A stretch of 64,000 nt of DNA from Arachidicoccus sp. BS20 (lineage in GTDB: Bacteria; Bacteroidota; Bacteroidia; Chitinophagales; Chitinophagaceae). Both the position numbers and the translations under genes were made by a program. Location: positions 3,351,029 to 3,415,028 of the forward strand of contig NZ_CP015971.1 in assembly GCF_001659705.1 (NCBI RefSeq). The letters run 5' to 3'. Under the pieces are notes generated by a model, which worked only from the letters and a program-made list of their open reading frames with translations, ran no database searches and was not told the origin of the DNA. Shown here in pieces: positions 35,211 to 42,791 of the stretch; position 1 is the first letter of the stretch; the number at the start of each line of letters is the position of its first letter.

Positions 35211-35274
35211 ACTTTATATTTCTGTTTATAATGTGTCCTTTGTTAATTGTTTTGTTGTGTCGTCCGTTACAATG

Positions 35275-35411
35275 ACCGCCAACGGTTCGGGGCTTGGCGA
35301 AGTGCGGGCTTACAGCACTAATGTTTATTAAAAGCAATACTGTTCAATATAGCACTACCGCCCGATAGAAGCACTTCGCCCCGCATTGCGCCAAGCCCTT
35401 GTTGGGTGCTG
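35275..35411 (-). repeat. attC-like site of cassette 6
   Basis: Inner arms of about 20 bp (35290-35309 and 35378-35398) with few mismatches; outer ends ACCGCCAAC (35275-35283) and GTTGGGTGCTG (35401-35411). The end box matches the cassette 6 start at 37404 (GTTGGGTGCAA) over nine bases. It overlaps the 3' end of the methyltransferase gene. Confidence 0.85.
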
Positions 35412-36538
35412 TGCTTTTCTTCTGTCAGTAATTTGTAGTCCGCTTTTGCAACAAACAAGTCGTTTTCTACTCCGTCTAATTTTTGTGTAATTGCTTTTAT
35501 CGCTTCGTCCGATTGGTCAATGCCTATCCATTGTCTGCCGTTTGTCTGTGCAGCTTTCAAGGTTGTTCCCGAACCTGCAAAGCAATCTAAAATTATGCTG
35601 TTTTCGTTGGAAGAAGTTTTTACAATCAAGTCCAACAAGTCGGGATTTTTTTCTGTCGGATAAACAGGATATTGCGGGTCTTTGAACTCCCAAATATCTT
35701 GCATACGTTTTCCTTCCTGCTCGTCAAAATAAATTTTCTTGCGTGGATTTCCGTTGTCACTCCATTCAATTAAACCGTCATTATCCCACTGTTCCAAAAC
35801 GCTTACATCGCTTCGCCAATGTCTGCCTTTGGGTGGCAAAATTCCTTTGAACGCTTTTGATGTGTTTCCGTTTTGAGTTTCGCCCGGTGCGTGCAACGGA
35901 ATAGTTGTGTAACGTCTGCCGTTTGTGTCGGTTTTCGGAAACAGTTTTATTTTGTCTTCTTCGCTGTATGGCGTTTTCGGTTCGTTCCAAATTAAATTAT
36001 CGGATTTGGAATAAAACAAAATCAAGTCTTTGATGTTACCGTAACCTTTACGAGCAAAATTTTTCGGATTACATTTTACTCGTGTAATGTCGTTTCTAAA
36101 ATTTTCAATTCCGAAAATTTCGTCCATTACAATTTTTACATAATGCCCGATTTTGTAATCAATGTGCAAATAAATTGAACCGTTGTCCGAAAGCAACATT
36201 TTGAGCAACACCAAACGTTCACGAATAAATTCAATGAAGTCAAAACCTTTCAGCGTGTCAGAATAAGCAATGTTTCCGCTTTTTGAATTACTGATGGTGC
36301 TTGCTCTACCGTTTGTAATTGTAAACGTGTTGTTTGTTGCAAATGGCGGGTCAATGTAAATCAAATCAACTTTTCCTGCTAAATTGTGCTTAGTGATAAG
36401 TTGTTTTAACGCTATCAAATTGTTGGAATGAATTAGCAAATTCGGATTTACACTATCGTTAATCTGAATCAATTCAACGTCAGGAATACTGTCAAATATT
36501 TCCTGCTCTGATTTTTTATTTGGATAGTGTAACTGCAT
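35318..36538 (-). CDS. Type II DNA methyltransferase (N6-adenine/N4-cytosine), cassette 6
   Basis: 406 residues. Catalytic DPPF (residues 63-66, IYIDPPFATNN) comes before the SAM-binding DCFAGSGTTLKAA (about 325), the beta-class order. It should protect host DNA from the endonuclease encoded 5 bp upstream. About the last 30 residues are encoded by the attC itself (after LLTEEKHS), ending FNKH, so the native C-terminus was probably replaced or extended when the cassette formed. Sequence specificity unknown. Confidence 0.92.
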   Translation of the reverse strand: MQLHYPNKKSEQEIFDSIPDVELIQINDSVNPNLLIHSNNLIALKQLITKHNLAGKVDLIYIDPPFATNNTFTITNGRASTISNSKSGNIAYSDTLKGFDFIEFIRERLVLLKMLLSDNGSIYLHIDYKIGHYVKIVMDEIFGIENFRNDITRVKCNPKNFARKGYGNIKDLILFYSKSDNLIWNEPKTPYSEEDKIKLFPKTDTNGRRYTTIPLHAPGETQNGNTSKAFKGILPPKGRHWRSDVSVLEQWDNDGLIEWSDNGNPRKKIYFDEQEGKRMQDIWEFKDPQYPVYPTEKNPDLLDLIVKTSSNENSIILDCFAGSGTTLKAAQTNGRQWIGIDQSDEAIKAITQKLDGVENDLFVAKADYKLLTEEKHSTQQGLGAMRGEVLLSGGSAILNSIAFNKH

Positions 36539-36543
36539 AGAAT

Positions 36544-37326
36544 TTAGATTTGGTATAAAAATTCACGCAGCACTAAGCTGCTCATTATGTTAAGGTCTTT
36601 GTATGTTGTGGTAATGTCTTTATACATCTTGTTGTTTCCTTTGATGTATAAAACTCCGTCAAGAATGGCAATTTTAATTGCCTTTACATTTTTGGCTTGA
36701 ACGGTGCTGATTGCATCGTTGAATTGTGCGTTTTGGTGTCCGCCAAAGTCAGTCAAAAATTTGGCTTCGCCAATTACATATTTTCCATTGAAACGTCCAA
36801 TAAAATCAAGTCCTTTGGTGTGTTTATAGTTTAATTCTTCGGCAGCAAAGTCCATTAACTGTTTGTCGCTTCCGTTTAGAATTGCATCATTTTTTGTCTT
36901 GGTAAATTCTTCCAATCCGACAGGTTGAATACCTAACGCTTTACTGTTTGTCCAACGTCTGAAAAATGGTCCAATTTGTCGGTTGGTTTCTTTGGGTTCG
37001 GAACAACGCTCAAAAATTTTGTCCAAGCCCATTTCATAAAGTCGTCCGCAAATTCGGTTAATGGTTTTCGGATTTCGTTCAATAGCCGAAGCATCACGTT
37101 TCAAATATGCAATGTAACTGTCTTTAATTGGAAACAATTCTAATTTCAGTAATTCACGAATTAAAATGTCGTTGTTTTTCTTCTTAAATGCTTTCTCAAT
37201 GTTCGTCCAACGCTCCTTGTCAATATCTCTAATGCCTTCTGGAATGGTCGGATATACCTGAAACAAGTCGTCCAAGTAACTTCTCTGATTAGCGTATTCT
37301 ATGCTTAGTTCCGTCCAATAATTCAT
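36544..37326 (-). CDS. Type II restriction endonuclease (PD-(D/E)xK), cassette 6
   Basis: 260 residues. The catalytic pattern is GLDFIGRFNGKYVIGEAKF: Asp174, Glu187 and Lys189, a clear PD-(D/E)xK site. The rest resembles Tsp45I-like enzymes in feel, but I cannot confirm the subfamily or site. Encoded upstream of, and 5 bp from, the cognate methyltransferase; endonuclease-first order within one cassette means both move together. Confidence 0.86.
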   Translation of the reverse strand: MNYWTELSIEYANQRSYLDDLFQVYPTIPEGIRDIDKERWTNIEKAFKKKNNDILIRELLKLELFPIKDSYIAYLKRDASAIERNPKTINRICGRLYEMGLDKIFERCSEPKETNRQIGPFFRRWTNSKALGIQPVGLEEFTKTKNDAILNGSDKQLMDFAAEELNYKHTKGLDFIGRFNGKYVIGEAKFLTDFGGHQNAQFNDAISTVQAKNVKAIKIAILDGVLYIKGNNKMYKDITTTYKDLNIMSSLVLREFLYQI

Positions 37327-37395
37327 ATTGCAAAGATAATAAAAATGTAGTCCGTTTTACGTCTGTTGATAATTGGCACGGTCGCTCGTAGCATT

Positions 37396-37545
37396 GCACC
37401 CAACGTCCCGCCGGATTGACGAAGTTCCAATGTGAGCTTTGCTCAACATTGAGAATTTAGTCAATCCGTAGATGAACGCAGTTCGGAGCGACAGCGTAGA
37501 GCTGTGTTCATCTACGGATGAAATCCGGCGGGACGATGTAACGCA
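37396..37545 (-). repeat. attC-like site of the gene-less cassette 5
   Basis: Perfect 13-bp inner arms GTCCCGCCGGATT (37405-37417) and AATCCGGCGGGAC (37522-37534), with end boxes GCACCCAAC (37396-37404) and GATGTAACGCA (37535-37545). The cassette's end triplet reads GTA/TAC in place of GTT/AAC. The loop carries another hairpin around GTAGATGAAC/GTTCATCTAC. Confidence 0.8.
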
Positions 37546-37574
37546 AGACGTAGCGTAGCGGAGAATTGCGTTAC
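37405..37574 (-). other. Gene-less mini-cassette (cassette 5)
   Basis: About 170 bp consisting of a start box GTAACGCA (37574-37567, minus strand), a 21-nt spacer, the perfectly complementary end box TGCGTTAC, and the attC stem-loop. There is no ORF. It behaves structurally as a cassette reduced to little more than its own recombination site. Confidence 0.65.
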
Positions 37575-37771
37575 ATCGGCTCGGTATTTATGCAGGCAGG
37601 GCAATAGCGCTGTGTCAGCCGATAACCGAAGCCGGGTAAAGATACAAAGATGAATTTACTACTAATGCTTAATAGCGTTCCGTCACGATGGGACTAAAGC
37701 TGAACAGCGATACTAAAGCCGAAGTACGTAATGTCCCCCCTGCTTGCATAAATACTTTTGTTGGCGGTTCG
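37567..37771 (-). repeat. attC-like site of cassette 4
   Basis: Inner arms GTATTTATGCAGGCAGGG (37584-37601) and CCCTGCTTGCATAAATAC (37738-37755) pair almost perfectly; the end box of cassette 4 is GTTGGCGGTTCG (37760-37771). The opposite end is the GTA-type start of cassette 5. Confidence 0.8.
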
Positions 37772-37798
37772 TTTTTATCCTGCTTGTTCCGTTTGTCG

Positions 37799-38752
37799 TC
37801 AAATCTTGATAACAACAGTCTTGTTCAAATTCCAAGCAATGGATATTTCTTCTAAAGGAAAAGTTTCAGTGTCTATTTTGAGTTTGCCAGAAGCTGCGTA
37901 TTGAAATATTTCAGGAAGTATTTTTCGCATGTAATCTGTTATTACTTGTTGTTCAAAACTGCCAATTCCTGAACCTAAAAGAACAATGTCCCTGCTTCGT
38001 AATATGTCTGATGTTAATGAAGAAATCGTGTGTCCTGCCATTTCGCCGACTGTAACAATTTTGGTTGTTGTTTTTGAGGGTTGTGTCAACAAGGCTTGCA
38101 AAAGCAGTTCCATTGGCTTTCCCCACAAATAATCAATAACAATATCAAAAGGAAAAGCAGCATATGCTTTTTTAAAATCGTTCATAATATCATTTTCAGA
38201 CTGGTTCAGTGAAATGATTATATCTGCACCAAGTTCTTTCAGTTTTTCAAGAACTTCGGGGTTGCGACCTGTCGCAATAATAGTGGTGGCGTTGTGATAT
38301 TTTGCCATTTGAACGGCTACCATTCCAGTTGAACCTGTTGCTCCGTTTATTAAAACTATATCGCCTTTTTTTATTTGTGCTTTAGTTCGTAAAGCAATAT
38401 CAGAACCAACCAAAAAATTGGGCAATGCTGCTGCGGTGCTGTCGTCAAGTGCGTCAGGAAGAACTATCCATCTATCCTTTTGCAAAACGGCTTTTTGTGC
38501 CATCATTCCTGTTACGCCCATTGCGTAAATTCTTTGTCCGTTTTCTAAAGATGCAACACCGTCCATTCCCACAATAATGGGCAATGATGAATACTTTGTG
38601 TAATGTTTTCCTGCTGCTTTCAGTAAATCTAATTGTTTAATAGATGATGCTTTTACACTCACTAAAACTTGTTGTTCATTTTCAACAACAGGTTCGGGAA
38701 AATCAACACAAACAGGTGTTGTCCCAATTTCTTTTAAGATTGCTGCTTTCAT
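37799..38752 (-). CDS. Zinc-type/quinone oxidoreductase-like MDR dehydrogenase, cassette 4
   Basis: 317 residues. GroES-like N-terminal domain (VKASSIKQLDLLKAAGKHY) and a Rossmann domain with VLINGATGSTGMVAVQMAKY for NADPH binding. Catalytic-zinc cysteines are absent, placing it with quinone oxidoreductases rather than alcohol dehydrogenases. Likely reduces quinones or enals. Sole gene of cassette 4; stop 27 bp before the end box, start 48 nt inside the cassette. Confidence 0.88.
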   Translation of the reverse strand: MKAAILKEIGTTPVCVDFPEPVVENEQQVLVSVKASSIKQLDLLKAAGKHYTKYSSLPIIVGMDGVASLENGQRIYAMGVTGMMAQKAVLQKDRWIVLPDALDDSTAAALPNFLVGSDIALRTKAQIKKGDIVLINGATGSTGMVAVQMAKYHNATTIIATGRNPEVLEKLKELGADIIISLNQSENDIMNDFKKAYAAFPFDIVIDYLWGKPMELLLQALLTQPSKTTTKIVTVGEMAGHTISSLTSDILRSRDIVLLGSGIGSFEQQVITDYMRKILPEIFQYAASGKLKIDTETFPLEEISIAWNLNKTVVIKI

Positions 38753-38791
38753 TGATTTTTTATCTGTCTATTAGTGATGTCGCTTAAAATG

Positions 38792-38932
38792 ACCGCCAAC
38801 GTTTCGCGCATTTACGCGGTTGCTGTCAAAGCGAACTGAGTTCTCTCCGCCGAAGATAATGTTTCTTCGTGAAACCACAACTTCCGGCTACCGAAAACCC
38901 AGCGATCGCTTAAATGCGCTGTTAGCGGTTCG
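38792..38932 (-). repeat. attC-like site of cassette 3
   Basis: Outer arms ACCGCCAAC (38792-38800) and GTTAGCGGT (38921-38929); inner arms of 20 bp (38806-38825 and 38900-38919) around GCGCATTTA. A 74-nt loop separates the arms. Confidence 0.84.
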
Positions 38933-38965
38933 TTTTTTTCTTCGCTATATTATACTGAACTGTTA

Positions 38966-39286
38966 TTAAATAGGTAACCAACTTGCTGAAAATGGTGTTA
39001 CAACGATACGAATTGGCGGTTCAGCGAGAAGATCAATTATTTCGTCACGAAGTTTGTCTGCAAGGTTGCTTTCTTCATAATGCCTTTTTGCTTCTTCACT
39101 TTCAAAAAATTCAAATGTCCACAAGGTATCGGGTTCATTTTCTACTAAACAATGTACCCAATTTCCGCCTTCGTTAGCTATTCTCATTCCATCTGTGGCA
39201 AGTTTGCGTAATAAATCGCCATTACCGGGTTTGGCGACCATTTTTATTACATAACCTGGTTGTCCTTTTTCGTTTTGTACTGACAT
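38966..39286 (-). CDS. ABM-family quinol monooxygenase-like protein, cassette 3
   Basis: 106 residues; ferredoxin-like ABM fold indicated by GYVIKMVAKPGNGDLLRKLA, VENEPDTLWTFEFFESEEAK and HYEESNLADKL. Members are small cofactor-free monooxygenases (YgiN/ActVA-Orf6 type) that act on quinols. It follows an AraC regulator by 30 bp with no attC between, so the two form one cassette in which the regulator is promoter-proximal. Confidence 0.87.
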   Translation of the reverse strand: MSVQNEKGQPGYVIKMVAKPGNGDLLRKLATDGMRIANEGGNWVHCLVENEPDTLWTFEFFESEEAKRHYEESNLADKLRDEIIDLLAEPPIRIVVTPFSASWLPI

Positions 39287-39316
39287 AGTATTTTGTTTTA
39301 AAATTACGGCACAAAA

Positions 39317-40072
39317 TTACTTCGGGTTAAGTGTTGATAATAGTATAAATCGGTCGTTCTTGTTTTTGAATAATTCTTTTGGGATAGCCCCCGAAAACTT
39401 TTTTATCTGTTTTATGAAATGGTTTTGGTCTGCAAAATCAAGTTCGGGGAAAAGTTTTCCTTGTGCAATGTGTTCTAATGATGCTCTGAACCGTAAAATG
39501 TTGCAATATGTCTTCAATGAAAGTCCGAACTGCTGATTGAAATAGCGATTGATTTGTCGGCTACTCCAAAATATTTTTTCAGAAATTTCTTTCACTGTTA
39601 TCAAGCCTTTTGAAGTATAAATAAGTTCAAAAAGTTTTCGTTTCCTTTTGTCAATTTCTTTGGGCAAAAGCTCTTTTATTTTTTGTGATGCTTTGTTGCA
39701 GAACGCATCAAAATCAGTCAAGTCGTTGGCGTTGAAGTCCCAAAAATTATTTGGCAAATATTTTCCGTTGTCTAATATATTTGTAACGGATGTGTTTAAA
39801 ATATATTCCGTTGCAAGCAGTTTGAAACTTATGGCAAATATTAAACTTCCTGATATAATTACAGTTTGGTTGGCTTGTGTGCCAATTCCCAAAAGGGAAA
39901 TATTGAAAGGTTTTAATGTGGATTGTGATAAAAATAAATCAATTCGTCCGTCTGGTAATGCAATAGCTTCTTTGTTTTTGTCTGATTGGTTTTGTAGAAA
40001 CCAAAAACTTTCTACAAAGTCTGCAAGCGAGTTGTCAGGTTCGACGACTTTGTAACGTAAATCATTGTCCAT
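39317..40072 (-). CDS. AraC-family transcriptional regulator, cassette 3
   Basis: 251 residues. N-terminal sensor region (residues 1 to about 150, DUF6597-like, start LRYKVVEPDNSLADFVESFW) and a C-terminal AraC HTH with ISEKIFWSSRQINRYFNQQF and the second helix around LDFADQNHFIKQIKKFSGAI. It probably controls the monooxygenase gene behind it. The start is 44 nt inside the cassette boundary, after the conserved cassette leader. Confidence 0.87.
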   Translation of the reverse strand: MDNDLRYKVVEPDNSLADFVESFWFLQNQSDKNKEAIALPDGRIDLFLSQSTLKPFNISLLGIGTQANQTVIISGSLIFAISFKLLATEYILNTSVTNILDNGKYLPNNFWDFNANDLTDFDAFCNKASQKIKELLPKEIDKRKRKLFELIYTSKGLITVKEISEKIFWSSRQINRYFNQQFGLSLKTYCNILRFRASLEHIAQGKLFPELDFADQNHFIKQIKKFSGAIPKELFKNKNDRFILLSTLNPK

Positions 40073-40107
40073 TTTTTCTGTCTATAATAGGGTTGTCTCT
40101 TAAAATG

Positions 40108-40339
40108 ACCGCCAACGGGAAACGCATTGGCGAAGTGGCGGATAAATTGGACGAAAAGTTCAATTTAGCAGTAACGTAGCCGATGTGTTTGACTTCGTCG
40201 ATCCACTTCGTTAGGATTCCACAGAAGCTAAATTATTAAAAAAAGCTGAATGTGGAACACATTCGGCTGATAAAAAAGCACAAAAATTGAAGATTGCACT
40301 TACCCCGCCATTTTGCCAATGCGATGTTATCAGCAGTCC
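40108..40339 (-). repeat. attC-like site of cassette 2
   Basis: Inner arms CGCATTGGCGAAGTGGCGG (40123-40141) and CCGCCATTTTGCCAATGCG (40305-40323), 17 of 19 paired, enclosing a long loop of about 160 nt. The end box GTTATCAGCAGTCC (40326-40339) matches the cassette 2 start at 42547 (GTTATCAGCAATCC) in 13 of 14 bases. Confidence 0.86.
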
Positions 40340-40364
40340 TTTTATAGGTAATAAACTATCGTAC

Positions 40365-40796
40365 TTAATATCTCATTCTCCAACTTGTTATCAATCCGTT
40401 CTCAACGGTAAATAAAAAGTTAGCCTTATTTGTATAACCTACACTCGAATACTGCCCTTTGACAACAACCTCATTTTCACTTATCACAGAATATTCAGGG
40501 TTGGCAACCTTGCCCTGGCGATCCACGATATCACTTTCAATCCATTTTTTGGTTTCTTCGGCTGTTTTCATCACTCCATCCGAACCATAGGCTTGAGTGG
40601 CTGTTTCCGAAAATTGAGCTCTGATCAATTCGGCATTTTCTGTTTGCATCGCTTCCATCAAAGTTTTTACTGGTTTTAATAGGGTTTCGTCTTGCATTTT
40701 TTCTGATTTTTTATTTGTTGTTTGATTGGTGTTTTGTGTTTGTCCACACGCCGTAAGTGAAAAAGAGGAAAACAAAATGATTAGAAATTTTCTCAT
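40365..40796 (-). CDS. SnoaL/NTF2-like lipoprotein, cassette 2
   Basis: 143 residues with start at 40796. Lipoprotein signal MRKFLIILFSSFSLTAC with Cys17 as the lipidated residue, a Gln/Asn/Thr/Lys-rich linker, then an NTF2-like domain (LMEAMQTENAELIRAQFSET and later SVISENEVVVKGQYSS). Role unknown. Its ATG overlaps the stop of the DoxX-like gene by 4 bp (ATGA), so translation is coupled. Last gene of the four-gene cassette 2. Confidence 0.8.
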   Translation of the reverse strand: MRKFLIILFSSFSLTACGQTQNTNQTTNKKSEKMQDETLLKPVKTLMEAMQTENAELIRAQFSETATQAYGSDGVMKTAEETKKWIESDIVDRQGKVANPEYSVISENEVVVKGQYSSVGYTNKANFLFTVENGLITSWRMRY

Positions 40797-41149
40797 AACA
40801 CATTCGATTTTAATGGGTGTTGTAAATAAATGATGATTAAATTGAGTAACAGAAATGGGATTTCTATCGCCACGCCTTTCAAGTCTTTGTTGAGCAACTG
40901 CAAACAGATAATCATCAGTATTCCCGCTGCCATTAGAAAGTTTCCCCACACGAATGTTTTCGGAAAAAGGATTAATATAGATGCCAATAAGGTAACTGCA
41001 CCATTAATCATTACAGCATTTTTGCTAAAATTCCATTTACCAAACATTTCGAGCATTTCTGGTTTTGCAGTGAGCATATTCCATCCGTGCTTGGCACCCA
41101 TAAACACCGCAAATAAAATCAATGCTGAATTGAGAATTTTTAAAATCAT
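40793..41149 (-). CDS. DoxX-like small membrane protein, cassette 2
   Basis: 118 residues with start at 41149 (MILKILNSALILFAVFMGAK); the longer frame opening at 41275 would run into the SDR gene. Four hydrophobic segments are visible, at about residues 4-20, 45-62, 66-85 and 92-110. The layout resembles DoxX/DUF4345-type inner-membrane proteins, often next to redox enzymes. It lies 67 bp after the SDR gene. Confidence 0.75.
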   Translation of the reverse strand: MILKILNSALILFAVFMGAKHGWNMLTAKPEMLEMFGKWNFSKNAVMINGAVTLLASILILFPKTFVWGNFLMAAGILMIICLQLLNKDLKGVAIEIPFLLLNLIIIYLQHPLKSNVL

Positions 41150-41216
41150 AATCTTTAAATTTAAAAAAAGGCAAAAAACTAAGTCATTTGCCTTTTTAAA
41201 AATAGTAAAATTTATT

Positions 41217-41972
41217 TTATCTTGTTGTGTAGCCTCCGTTTGCAAAAATGGTTTGCCCTGTAATCCACCAACCATCGGTTACTAAAAATTCCACCAAAGG
41301 AGCAATATCTTTGATGTCGGTTAATCCACCTAAATCAGAAGCTTGTTTGTGGTATGCTACCGCATCATCACTTTCCTGTCCGTAGAAGAAAGGTGTATCC
41401 ATTGGTCCGGGAGCAACCGCAGTTACAGAAATGCCACGTGAACCAAACTCTTTGGAAGCTGCTCTAGTGAAATGCTCCACAGGTGCTTTTGCTCCTGCAT
41501 AAGTAGAATAATATCCCGTAAACGCAGCTAATAAAGACGTTACAATTGTATTGATTTTCCCATTATCGTTCAGCTTTTTACCCGCTTCCTGAATAAAGAA
41601 ATATGCCACTTTTGCATTAATGTCACTCATACTGTCGTACTCTTCTTCGGTAGTATCAATAAATGGTTTTTTTAATACTTTTCCAACCGTATTAATAGCA
41701 ATGTCAATTCCTCCGAATTTTTCGATAGTTGCATCAAAAAACTTTGTAATGTTTTTTACATCTGTCAAATCAGCTTGGAATAAAAATGCTTCTCCACCTG
41801 CGTTTATGATATCTGCCAATGTTTTTTCGGCTTCAGCCTTTGTGTTGTCGCTATTGTAGTGGATAGCCACTTTTGCTCCTTTAGCCGCAAAATTACGGCT
41901 TAGTAAGCCACCTAAATTTTTTGCACCACCTGCAATTAAAACTACTTTTCCATTTACATCGTTTCTTGCCAT
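41217..41972 (-). CDS. Short-chain dehydrogenase/reductase, cassette 2
   Basis: 251 residues. Classical SDR: the NAD(P)-binding LIAGGAKNLGGLLSRNFAAK, active-site Tyr and Lys in STYAGAK, and PGPMDTPFF. The His in HYNSDN after strand beta-2 suggests NADP(H). It reduces an unknown carbonyl substrate. Preceded by an AraC-type regulator gene and followed by DoxX-like and lipoprotein genes in the same cassette. Confidence 0.92.
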   Translation of the reverse strand: MARNDVNGKVVLIAGGAKNLGGLLSRNFAAKGAKVAIHYNSDNTKAEAEKTLADIINAGGEAFLFQADLTDVKNITKFFDATIEKFGGIDIAINTVGKVLKKPFIDTTEEEYDSMSDINAKVAYFFIQEAGKKLNDNGKINTIVTSLLAAFTGYYSTYAGAKAPVEHFTRAASKEFGSRGISVTAVAPGPMDTPFFYGQESDDAVAYHKQASDLGGLTDIKDIAPLVEFLVTDGWWITGQTIFANGGYTTR

Positions 41973-42058
41973 TTTGTTTGATTTTAAATGTTATACAATT
42001 GATTTAGCAAAGATGGCTAAGCAAAAAATATAAATCGTGGTGAACTTTTCGGTAGTTT

Positions 42059-42436
42059 TTATTTTTTGTTTTCTTTTCGGAATTGTCCAGGAGTTTGTCC
42101 AATAAATTTTTTGAAGAACTTAGAAAAATTCGATGGATCGTATGTCAATATTTTTGCAATTTCAGAAATAGTTTTATCTGTTTCTAAAAGCATTTTTTTG
42201 GCTTCATCAAGAATTTTAAGGTCATAAAAATGACAAGGATGACTTCCAGTTTCTTTTTGAACGGTATCTGTTAAATGTTTATGAGAAATAAATAATGCGC
42301 TGGCAATTTGATTGATTTCCATAAATTCTTCAGTTTTTCCCAAAACAACATCTTCAATATGGTTGTCTAAAAACTGAAAATAATTTTCGGTAATTTCTTT
42401 GCTCCGTTTTAATATATCTCGTTCGCTCTTTTTCAT
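42059..42436 (-). CDS. Short AraC-type HTH regulator, cassette 2
   Basis: 125 residues, essentially only the DNA-binding part of an AraC regulator: INQIASALFISHKHLTDTVQ (first HTH) and ISEIAKILTYDPSNFSKFFK with KFIGQTPGQFRKE (second). No sensor domain, so it may respond by abundance or need a partner. First gene of cassette 2; it likely controls the SDR-DoxX-lipoprotein genes. Start lies 111 nt inside the cassette. Confidence 0.87.
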   Translation of the reverse strand: MKKSERDILKRSKEITENYFQFLDNHIEDVVLGKTEEFMEINQIASALFISHKHLTDTVQKETGSHPCHFYDLKILDEAKKMLLETDKTISEIAKILTYDPSNFSKFFKKFIGQTPGQFRKENKK

Positions 42437-42533
42437 TCGCTTTCATTCAAAAAATATTGTAAATATGCAATATTCATAAAAACTATTTATGGTGACCTTT
42501 TCGGCTTTTTTCTTTTAGAGACGGGTTTCAGTA

Positions 42534-42682
42534 GGATTGCTGATAACGGTTCGGGGCTTTGTGAAGTGGCGGATTATTTGCACTGACTTTCAATCGAAGC
42601 ACCGACTTCAAAGATAGCACAAAAGTTTCAATCGAAGTCGTTTTCCCGCCATTTCACAAAACCCTTGTTATAGGCATACCCC
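42534..42682 (-). repeat. attC-like site of cassette 1
   Basis: Inner arms GGGCTTTGTGAAGTGGCGG (42554-42572) and CCGCCATTTCACAAAACCC (42646-42664), 17 of 19 paired. The end box GTTATAGGCATACCCC (42667-42682) matches the cassette 1 start box at 48913-48899 (GTTATAGGCAACCCC) almost fully, although they are 6.2 kb apart. Confidence 0.88.
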
Positions 42683-42696
42683 TTTTTTCGGTCGCT

Positions 42697-42790
42697 TGGT
42701 TGAGCGTTGGGGAAGCCATACTCTTTTGCAATTTTTGCTTTGTGCGGTTGGCTTGTGCGAATTGCAAATGTGTATGGCTTTTGCGTTGGT
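42697..42790. repeat. Hairpin repeat, left copy, bracketing the defence module
   Basis: Shares TTGGTTGAGCGTTGG and TTTGTGCGGTTGG with the right copy (48803-48895). Between them are complementary arms (AAGCCATACTCTTTTGC with GCAAATGTGTATGGCTT) whose sequence differs from the right copy's arms. Confidence 0.7.
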
Positions 42791-42791
42791 T

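Larger units (their letters stand above)
37327..37798. other. Non-coding double-attC region between cassettes 6 and 4
   Basis: 472 bp without a supported gene. It consists of two attC-like sites back to back (37396-37545 and 37567-37771) and the leader of cassette 6. Confidence 0.75.
42437..42791. other. Gap between cassettes 2 and 1: leader, attC and hairpin repeat
   Basis: 355 bp without a gene. It contains the leader of cassette 2, the attC of cassette 1 and the left copy of the hairpin repeat that brackets the four-gene defence set. Confidence 0.75.

Noticed and set aside
37799..38752. Zinc-dependent alcohol dehydrogenase
   Set aside because: The zinc-ligand cysteines and the GHE motif are absent; quinone oxidoreductase-like is the better call.
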